Below are positions 56,208-64,000 of a stretch of 64,000 nt of DNA, one piece after another. The notes beneath the pieces were generated by a model. That model made no database searches. It had not been told where the DNA came from and saw only the letters and a program-made list of their open reading frames with translations. This DNA comes from Paramacrobiotus metropolitanus. Lineage: Eukaryota > Tardigrada > Eutardigrada > Parachela > Macrobiotidae. Within the stretch, counting starts at the first letter, position 1. Every line of letters begins with the position of its first letter. Made by a program: the position numbers and the translations under genes. The stretch is from positions 434,001 to 498,000 of the forward strand of contig NW_026570255.1 of NCBI RefSeq assembly GCF_019649055.1. The letters run 5' to 3'.

Positions 56208-57010
56208 TTACTCCGTCACGGTGATGTACGCGCTCTGCACCAGCCACTCTTCCAGCACGGCGTCCACTCTAAACCAACAGCGATACCGGCCGGCGTCATC
56301 CAGCGTCATTGACGGAATAATCAGCGCCATGTAGCAAGCCCCCGTCACGGGCGCCATCCACCAGATGATGCCTTTCCGATAGCGGACGGCGTGGTGCAGA
56401 TGTTCGGCGTAACTGGCCATCAGAAAATCGCGTTCGTTCGTCCACATGAACAGCGATGGTAAATCGCCGGCCATCTTGTCGAACTTTACGTAACACCGCA
56501 GCTCCACGCGCTCGCCGATCTTGGCTGAAACACTGTGCATGGGCGGCGTGAAGAGTTGGCGCGCGGAGAACTTAGCACTAACTACATATCGCTGACTGAC
56601 AAAGACGTCGGCGCCATCGTACCATCGGCACTCGTATCGCCCGGTATTGGCCTGGCTGAAGTCGTTTAACTTGACACTGACGAATGTATCATTGTACTCA
56701 AATACATCGAATCCTACGATCCGCGAGGTGAAATTGCGGCAACCGCAACTGATAACGGGGCGGGCCGGTTCCACAGGACTCGTTCTGGTGAACTCCATGT
56801 CTTTCCAGCCCACCACCAGGTTGTGGCCGTCGCCGTTAGGTCGATTTGCGCGGTCGTCGTGGCAAGGGAACGTCACCGGCGCTCCTTCAGCTGCCTTGAT
56901 GAGTACGGAATTCGCAAGTGGGTCAGGCGGATGCGAAGGATTGGTCAGGTTGCCCAGGAATACTGTCCCGGTCAGGTTTCCAGAAATCGCAGCGTCTAAT
57001 CGCTCCTGTA
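56208..57010 (-). CDS. Two-domain Ig-like secreted protein, intact last exon
   Basis: Open from a 3' splice site (ATTATAG, 57011-57012) to TAA at 56208; about 267 residues. Domain 1: Cys in VTFPCHD, Trp in LVVGWKD, an extra CGC pair, and the Ig signature NTGRYECRWYDG. Domain 2: Cys in ERVELRCYVKF, Trp in LFMWTNERD, and DDAGRYRCWFR. It ends SAYITVTE with no membrane span, so it would be secreted or lumenal if a signal peptide exon lies upstream. N-glycosylation sites NLT (two), NFT and NDT. Four other copies or fragments occur in the window; this is the only unbroken one. A possible first exon is at 57871-58134. Role unknown; recognition or defence is a guess from copy-number change only. Confidence 0.78.
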
Positions 57011-57012
57011 CT

Positions 57013-57870
57013 ATAATGATAAAAATTTTCAGAAGAGGAGAATTTTGGCATCTTCAATTGCGCGTTCGCTGTGTCGAGAATCTTTGAACGCACCGACAAT
57101 TTGCTGAAAACCATCTTCCTGAAGGACAATTTGGGGAAGACGTGATGCTGACCGACATAATGTTTACCCGAACAATTCACTGCAAAACAACTAAATGACC
57201 TGAACTTGCCGAACACCGACATTTTGCTTAAGAACGTTTGATGGCATAAAAAAAGAAAATCTTTTTCTTGATGGCATAAAAAAAGAAATGGAAAACTAAA
57301 GGAAACATCAGAAAACAGTGAAGCATCATAACAATATTTGAAAAATAACACAACAATCCTACAAAAACCTGTGAAACCGCAGTGAGAAAGCAAAAAAATT
57401 TAGAAAAGAGCGGGAAAAAAACCGAAAAAACACCGCGAAAGCTAAGAGACATAGAACAACCGGATTGACAAGCGCTCATAAGCCAATTGTCGACCAACGA
57501 AATAGCTTTTGTAAAAGGTCGGGAAGCGCAATTATAGAAAAGTGGGTGGTCAATAACATGTCGGTCAGTGAGTGGGTTGTGTTATTTCCGCAGTATGTCG
57601 GTCAGCAAAACGAAGGTCAGAGATTCAGAGAACTGACATGTATTTTCCAGGATCAGCGGAAGCGCAATTGGTGCACTGTCGCGCTCCTCGGTATCTAGAG
57701 ACCGTATCTCTGTATACCTCTCTGGTTACTGCTTGCTGTCTGGTTACAGAATGTATTAATTGGATATCTTATTACCTAAATACCATAATATGTATACTAG
57801 GATTCTCAATAGTAGTGTTGGTGTAGGCTTATGGTATGGACTATGATACCGTAAGCCATGGCAAACCGTG
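57013..57870. other. Probable intron of the Ig-like gene
   Basis: No exon identified. Contains a duplicated 32-bp stretch (GATGGCATAAAAAAAGAAA at about 57240 and 57271). Confidence 0.45.
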
Positions 57871-58134
57871 CTACTTACTTTCTTTCCGCGTAAACCGACG
57901 CAGCCCACTCTTTACGGAGCAAGCAATAATACAGCAGCATAAAGCGCGGGCGACGATAAAATAAATACTAATCTTCATATTCGACTTTCTGCTGGGAGCA
58001 GAAGGATAAGGTTTATTATCTTTGATTCCTTTAAGCAGCTTACTGCACTGGCAGGGTTGTATGTATAAGTTATTAATTGTCCTAGCAACGACAAAAATTA
58101 GCAATACTGTACAAGCAATTACGACAAGCCACAT
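57871..58134 (-). CDS. Candidate signal-peptide exon or small membrane ORF
   Basis: 87 codons starting MWLVVIACTVLLIFVVA, a good signal or anchor sequence, followed by CQCSKLLKG and a second hydrophobic stretch IYFIVARALCCCIIAC. It lies 860 bp upstream of the intact Ig-like exon on the same strand, so it might supply its signal peptide through a donor within the ORF. No paralog near the other Ig copies was found, so the link is inference. Confidence 0.3.
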   Translation of the reverse strand: MWLVVIACTVLLIFVVARTINNLYIQPCQCSKLLKGIKDNKPYPSAPSRKSNMKISIYFIVARALCCCIIACSVKSGLRRFTRKESK

Positions 58135-58505
58135 GCTGGATAGAGCTAATTCTTTTTGCCAAAGTAAACTATGTACTGCCTATCACGAAAGCGGGAGATT
58201 ATGTTGTAGTAGTTGGGTATTAGTCGCTTCGGTCGCCAGTCCCTTGGGCTGCATTGCACTGAGACTAATGCTCCCTTTGGCTTCCGTACAAGTCGGTCAC
58301 TGACTCACAGACCGATCGGTACTGAACTTTAATTCGACACTTAATGGCTAACAATGCTAACGCTTGAGAACCATAACGGATCCAGGAAAAGGTGTTTTAC
58401 AGACTAATGAAAATGAGAAAACAGGAATCCTGTGGCAGTTTTATTTGTGCGTTTAAGTGATTACTTGGCTTAGCGAATCGTACTTGGCCGCGTCAGCACG
58501 CTGTT

Positions 58506-59321
58506 CTACTCCGTGACCGTGATATACGCGCTCTGCACCAGCCATTTCTCCAGCATATCATCCGTCCTAAACCAGCAGCGATACCATCCGGGGTCCTCCC
58601 GCCTGACCGCCGGAAAAATCAGCCCCACGTAGCACACGCCCTCCTTGGCTTCCAGCCACCAGATAAGACCCGCCCGGTAGCGCACGAGGTGCAGCATACG
58701 GGGCGCGCCATGGGCCATCAGGATCTCGTGTTCATTCGTCCATATCATCCGCGAGTGCAGACTGCCGATCATCCGCTCAAACTTCACATAACACCGCATC
58801 TCCACACGCTGCCCGATGCGGGCGGTGATGTTGTGCATAGGCGGGCTGAAAAGTTGACGAGCGGTGAACACCGCGTCTAACCACATACCGCTGAGAGACG
58901 AAGGCCTCGGTGCCGTGGTACCACACGCAGGCGTATTCACCAGTACCGGCGTGCGTGAAGTTCTTCAGTATGACTTTGGCGTAGGTGGAGTTGTGCTCGT
59001 TGACCCGGAAGCCGATGGGCGGCAGCGTAGTGTTGGTGCAGCCGCAAGCGTGGCCGGTAGCAGGGGCGGCGGAGTCGTTCCGCAGGCTACTGGCTTAAGT
59101 GTGATCAACGCCGTTATGTCGCACTGCCAGGTAGCTGTTTTCCCGCTGCGTGGTACGGTTGTCATGGCAATCAAATGCAACCGGCGCTCCTTCCGTTGCC
59201 TGGATCAGTATGGTATTGTGCTCTGGGTCCATCGGAGACCAGGAGGCGCTGGTCAGATGGCCCAGGTGAAGCGGTCCGCCCGGGTTTCTCGACAGTGCAG
59301 CGGCTAATAGCTCCAGTACTG
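58506..59321 (-). pseudogene. Ig-like gene copy 3, two frame breaks
   Basis: Acceptor TTTACAG at about 59322, then LELLAAAL, GGPLHLGHLTSAS, VAFDCHD; after a break near 59,100, GHACGCTNTTLPPIGFRV, GTGEYACVWYHG; after a break near 58,890, FTARQLFSPPMHN, VEMRCYVKFERM, RMIWTNEHE, WYRCWFRTDD and SAYITVTE with the stop. All four Ig cysteines and the tryptophans are kept, and both breaks are single-base, so this copy may be functional if they are sequence errors. Confidence 0.75.
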
Positions 59322-59636
59322 TAAATAAGGGCATTGAGGATACATGTTGGTTTGCGTTAGCGTTTATTAGCCATGCATTGCTCCGTCGTTAGGTTGCATA
59401 TTGATACCGTAAAGTGATACAAGGATTTTTCTTCTTGCTACTTGTGTAATGCGCAATGTGAACAATATTCAAGTACTACATTAATACGAGTAAAAAAATA
59501 CGTCATACTCTGATGATAGAGTAGCCGGCTTATATGCAGAACAGAATGCAAAGATTGAGAGCGCATAGATGTGAACTTGTATGTACGTCATTCATGTCAA
59601 CTAGCATTGTGGAACTGTTATGTCGCTTCTGCTTAA

Positions 59637-60288
59637 GGGGATCACTAGCAGTAGAAAGCGGGTTTGGGAAAACGGGAATGATTTGAAAACGATGGCCAGG
59701 TATGTGTTTTCATAACTTTGACTGAACGCAGAGAGGATTTAGCTACACAATGGTGTGGCGCGATTCTCTCTGGCCTGTGTCTAGACTGAGCTATTCATCA
59801 AACAATGAAAAAACTTTGAAACCAAAAGTTGAATGAGAAAGTTTCTTCGTTTATGGTCTAACATACATCGTTGTGCGTTTTTTCTTTTAGAAAGCTTATA
59901 TACCAAAACTCCAGTGTTGCACAACACATAGAAATCCAAATAACTGCAAAAAACACTTTTCGAAAAGTGTTTTTTGCGTTTTATTTGAAACATTTTGAAC
60001 ACTTTTCTTTTACATGTTTCGGTATATAAGCTTTCTAGAAGAAAACACACACAACGATGTGCATTGCATCATAAACAAAGAAACTTTCTCATTCAACCTT
60101 TGGTTTCAAAGTTTTTTCTTTGTTTGATGAATAGCTCGGTTTAGACAGAGGCCAGAGAGAATCGCGTCACGTCACTGTGTAGCTAAATCCTCTCTGCGTT
60201 CAGTCAAAGTTGTGAAAACACATATCTGGCCATCGTTTTCAAACCATTCCCGTTTTCCCAAACCCGCTTTCTACTGCTAGTGATCCCC
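59637..60288. mobile_element. Palindromic MITE flanked by TTAA
   Basis: 652 bp, arms 59637-59905 and about 60023-60288 are inverse copies. The ends read TTAA-GGGGATCACTAGC and GCTAGTGATCCCC-TTAA (TTAA at 59633-59636 and 60289-60292). A TTAA duplication is the hallmark of piggyBac insertion, though the GGGG ends are not the common piggyBac form. The centre has a second hairpin around AAAACACTTTTCGAAAAGTGTTTT. The ORF at 59781-60050 lies across the palindrome. Confidence 0.8.
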
Positions 60289-60942
60289 TTAAGGACATAT
60301 TATTCGTAGAAAATCATACTATCGTAACACCAACTTCCGAAAATTTCCAAAAGGATTCGGTCTCGGTGCCTGCTAACCAACTAACCAACGAGTGGGGTTA
60401 CAGTGTACCTACACAGAGCAGATGCTGTTATTTTTCGATACATCGCTAATGTACAAGTTGAACAAGTACTGAGTACTTTCCACATCTACTAACTGGTTAC
60501 TAAGTGATAAGAAGTGACGGGTTGGGTGTTGTGTTGTAACGAATCCGCACCAGTGGTACAGTGCACTGCTTAAGCGTGTTCAATTGTTACGGTGTTACCT
60601 TACATTTTGAATGCTGTTTTCTAGCCAGTTGAAGTTACTAAGTCGTAATACGGTGTCACCTGGTTACAGTACTTATAATAACGTATTAACTTTGTGTATA
60701 CAGCACTACTCACCTTCTTCCCGATTCAGCCATCTGGTAACTGGGCAAGCGATAGCAAGCGATAGGCGTGAGGCATAGGCGATAATGAAAATAATAAAAA
60801 CATCGCTCCATGTGGACTGTATACCGGGACGACAGAAGAGACTGTTTGTGTTCATCGCCAAAGAAATGGAAAACCGTAATAATTCGAAAACATTATTATG
60901 AGCAGTCGTCTGGTGCGAATAAAGATCGCCGTTCTTGTTAAA

Positions 60943-61206
60943 TCACGGTTGATGCCGGCAGGGCACCTCGTGGTAACCGGAATGGATCGATAAAGCACCT
61001 ACTGTACATCCTGCGTACAGCGGATGCGGTATTATGCCGTAAATCGCGCGTAAGCTGTATCGAATAGGCGCCGGAGAGTAAGAACGGTTGGCCGTATCTG
61101 TGTAATCAAGCTGGATAATAAGGTACGAATAACTATTAGCGGAAGTGAATCGTATGTCGACCGATCCGTCTCTCTGCAAGCGTGTAAAAATCAGCTGAAA
61201 AACCAT
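60943..61206 (-). other. Duplicated ORF segment (copy 2)
   Basis: 87 codons; FTRLQRDGSVDIRFTSANS, then RAIYGIIPHPLYAGC and EVPCRHQP. Paralog of 43453-43752. No domain, and selection on the frame is not evident. Confidence 0.4.
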
Positions 61207-61849
61207 CTCATCACGATTCGAACCGGTAGTTTGAGCCGGCGCACTTCTCTTATGAGTCTTAGAGTTTATTAGAAGATTTGATTTAGAACAATGATTTATC
61301 GAACTCCGGAGCGAGAAGGCTCTTCAGCAGTTGTAGGCGCTGGTCAAATCAGATAGAATCGGTCGCGAGCCCGTCTGAACTGAACCCCATTATCAGGGTC
61401 TAGGGAGTTCCCGAAACGAAGGGATTAAGGAACCTCTTGGAACTGGTGATGCCGCTCAGAAATGCGGCGCACGTGGAGAACGCGGAAGTCGCACAGGAGA
61501 CCAGGTCTTCGATTTAACAGAATTTTTGGATGGTACGAAGAAAGAAGTAGGAAGTATTCTTCCTGCCTTGATTGCCACCATGAATCTGCTTAAAATTGTG
61601 GTATGAATCCAGGTAGGAATCGAGCGTTCTTCCATCAAACCAAGGACCAACGCTTTTCTGCTAACAGCATACAGTCATAGCTTCTACTTTAAACCGCCTT
61701 CTCATCGGTAAGGATGATTTCTCTTTTATCTTCTTACATTGTGGATTGCAGAACACTCCTCACACCTCACGATATGCGTCAGAATTATAGTTGCCAGATT
61801 ACTAAATAACCAAAACATCTTGCACGGTGATCAAGACATCAGCTTAATA

Positions 61850-62640
61850 CTCGCACTATTTCGACTGTTTGAAAGGCGCATAAGGTCACTTCTGAGCGAC
61901 TTCCCTTAACGCAACTTGTGCTCCTCTGGAAACCCAGTTAATTAAGATGCCAGACACTCTCAGCTGAAAACTTCCAATGAGGAAATTCTAAGAGCGTCAG
62001 GCCAAAACTGCTAGGGCAACCGCTCAGTGTGGCAGTAAAGAAAAATTCATCGTGAACGCTTTCATCCTTGGTTTGTGCGGTTATTTGAATCGGTTGGTGG
62101 TTCGAAAATTTAATGTTAAATAAAATTATCAAATGGCATACGCAAAAGGAACAGCGTCCCTTGCGCGTGGTTCGAACAGAGAAGCGCCGGCTTGCGCAGT
62201 ACGCTTTAAAACGAAGAATTTACGCGTACAGCGCTAATGCGGCAGCCGCGCTGTGGAACTTCTCTTCCCTGTTTTAGCGAAGAGCGGAGCTGTAGCGACT
62301 GTCGGTTCAGCGTGATTCAACGTTATCGATTAGCCGGCATCGGTTCCGTGAAACGTGAAGAAACGAGCATAAGGAGCCTGTCGCAGCAGCCTTCATTACC
62401 AATGATGTAAAGTGCTCATTACGATTACATGCTGTTTTGACGATTCCCGGCGACAGTTCTATCCAGGGCACTTTTCCCGGTAATCAAAGAACCTCGTCGA
62501 AAAGCGCGGCAGTTTTCCTCATACAACCCGGAACAATACAGCCCCTGCGTGACGCATGCACGGCACATTTTTCCAGGCGAGAAAACCGTCATAACCCATT
62601 GGAATCCAGCGTGAAGAAAATTGCGGTACAAATTGCCGGC
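61850..62640. other. Inverted counterpart of 47225-48045
   Basis: Reverse-complement match of the 820-bp segment in copy 1, bounded by CAGCTTAATA on the left and CAAATTGCCGGCATTTAATC on the right, both direct matches to copy 1. No clear inverted repeats at the borders. Confidence 0.75.
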
Positions 62641-62842
62641 ATTTAATCAGTTTCCCGGCTTTCCGCCAGTGCTTCAGCTTCAACGTTGGTTTTTAATCAA
62701 ACAGCGGCAGGAAATGAGCGAGTGTGAAGGCGCCACCAGGCGCTGGTCAGTTGAGTGTAAGCAATGCGCGACGATTGTTTTTCTATGCTCGATCCAGTGT
62801 GTTGTACGTCCTGTGTGCGTAGCGCCCTATCAATCTGCCGGG

Positions 62843-63019
62843 CCGCGGATCGATCGCCGGGATAATGAGCAGCGCCCGTTGTATTCCCCGGTTCACTTGA
62901 CAGACTTCCCCGGCAATCGACTGTCGACGTGCAGTGAACCGTGCACCGGTTCGGAGAGCAACAAAAGCCCGCCGCTGAAAACGCTGTTTCCGCTGCTGCT
63001 GTTTCTGCTGCACGTGTAG
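62843..63019 (+). CDS. C-terminal exon with hydrophobic end (GPI- or membrane-anchor-like)
   Basis: Reads RRDNEQRPLYSPVHLTDFPG, LSTCSEPCTGSES, then SPPLKTLFPLLLFLLHV and TAG. A small-residue stretch followed by a C-terminal hydrophobic segment is the layout of a GPI-anchor signal, or a short membrane tail. A pyrimidine-rich acceptor ending GATCCAG lies upstream (about 62,795). The first 104 bases are all but identical to 48258-48361, far above the flanks, but there the tail is frameshifted. The upstream exons were not identified. Confidence 0.45.
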   Translation, partial: PRIDRRDNEQRPLYSPVHLTDFPGNRLSTCSEPCTGSESNKSPPLKTLFPLLLFLLHV

Positions 63020-63542
63020 AAGGATATTTATGCCGTTGTGCTGTCTTCTATCATGGATTGATTTTGTGCTAAATGAGCGGCTGGATTAAGCGGCTACTTG
63101 ATGGTAATTCACTTCCTAATTGAGTGGTGCTTATTTCGGCATTGATAGCGCGTTTTGTTAATCACGCGTTGGTGTCTTTATTGCGCCTGAGTCTGTGATT
63201 ATATTACAGCAATCGATACTGTCGATATCGACGATTAATCCAGACTTAATTCCGTATTGATTACTTTACAACAATTTGCACGCATTGCTTCGCAAATTAA
63301 TTTATGGTTTTCTGCTTAATTTTTTCCCTTGAACAGCGTTTTAGAAATCTGCCGGTTTTGCCCAGCTAACGAGCAAAGCGAGCGGAGGAGGTTATTTTTA
63401 TTTGGATGCACGTTTTATCGTAAATTGCGAACGAGCCGACGTTTTTGAACCGCAGTTTTTTTACAAGCGGTCGCTCGAATTGTGACAGACATTTTACGGA
63501 ATCTGCATCGCTGGTTGGCTGGCTAATTAATCCGGCATCATC

Positions 63543-63740
63543 ATGCCGTACCTGGTGATCAGCTGTCAGTCACTGGCGGACTGGTCCAGCGCCCAGTACA
63601 CCGTCGTCGGCAATGCCAGCTCCAATCGCGCGCTGATGATTTATCTGGACGCCAGGATAGATTATAAAACGGAGAATTATCAGCGCTATGCTTTCTATTT
63701 CGTTAATAGTGGACCGCGCGAAGTCTTGGACAGGCTCGAG
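63543..63740 (+). CDS. Conserved unknown exon, copy 2
   Basis: Paralog of 48953-49150 with the same ATG and the same GTAATA/GTAGTA donor position. The base before the ATG here is not AG, which argues that the ATG is a true start rather than an internal exon. The gene would continue to the right, past the window. Differences from copy 1 are mostly silent. Confidence 0.6.
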
Positions 63741-64000
63741 GTAATAATTTTCTTTTTATAACTGCTGGAAAAGTATAAAATCATAATTTGGCTTCCTGAG
63801 CCGAGCCGAGTAAAATCCCTGATATTCTGCAAAAGATTCACTAAAAGTCCAAAAAATATAAAATTACCGAAAAATAACTTCGATGAATAAATTATTATAC
63901 ATTTGCACTTTGTACCCGGTGCATAAAAAATATTATATTCATATTGAGTCAGCAAAAGTTTAGATGTACCAGCATTAGCAAATCATGTACGTATCATAGT

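Larger units (their letters stand above)
60330..63960. repeat. Segmental duplication, copy 2
   Basis: Collinear with 42275-43930 plus 46745-49300, apart from the two elements inserted in copy 1 and the inversion at 61850-62640. Visible identity about 80-90%. It lies beyond Ig-like copy 3 just as copy 1 lies beyond Ig-like copy 1, so the Ig gene and flank duplicated together. Confidence 0.85.

Noticed and set aside
56923-57393. 156-codon minus ORF with FLFLCHQ repeats
   Set aside because: Overlaps the start of the Ig-like exon in another frame and consists of T-rich intron translated across a short duplication.
59781-60050. 89-codon minus ORF
   Set aside because: Spans the centre of a palindromic MITE; no independent support.

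Overview
The window is nuclear DNA of an invertebrate animal; the phylum cannot be settled from this sequence. Evidence: exportin-1 exons with introns, secreted-type immunoglobulin-like exons, short introns with GT-AG borders, a Ty3/gypsy element, hAT-like transposase and a LINE-type C-terminal domain. Nothing bacterial was seen: no operons, no Shine-Dalgarno spacing, no CRISPR. Real coding sequence is sparse, and most of the 64 kb is transposable elements, their debris and tandem or segmental duplications.

Layout. 1-173: two units of a 93-bp satellite. 245-900: end of a non-LTR retroelement (minus). 2481-8844: a complete Ty3/gypsy element (minus) with near-identical LTRs but an interrupted gag and pol. 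10273-17400: a host gene (minus) whose last coding exon is split at 10333/15589 by a 5,255-bp inverted-repeat element with an 8-bp target duplication. 17936-19452: frameshifted hAT-like transposase. 19985-20345: another piece of the LINE-type element. 21930-24396: a 2.5-kb array of the 93-bp satellite in the opposite orientation. 27403-27852: small multi-span membrane protein. 29.1-33.95 kb: broken exportin-1 exons and Ig-like relics in both orientations. 36.36-37.30 kb: a three-exon membrane-protein gene. 38474-39682: an intact SAP/zinc-knuckle gag-like ORF.

41.4-64 kb is a duplicated cluster. An Ig-like gene plus about 7 kb next to it occurs twice (41.5-49.2 and 58.5-64.0 kb); the intact Ig-like exon lies between them (56208-57010). 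The two copies differ by TE insertions: a 728-bp inverted-repeat element with a TAA duplication, a 2,439-bp foldback-like element with a CGCGCA duplication, and a 652-bp TTAA-flanked palindrome. They also differ by an 820-bp inversion. One short exon in the duplicated block has about ten silent versus five amino-acid changes between copies, the clearest sign of selected coding sequence there.

Single-base frame breaks recur in almost every long ORF, including an element with 99.6% identical LTRs, and the middle of the satellite array is scrambled. Residual indel errors in a long-read assembly are a serious alternative to biological decay, and calls of 'pseudogene' below carry that caveat.
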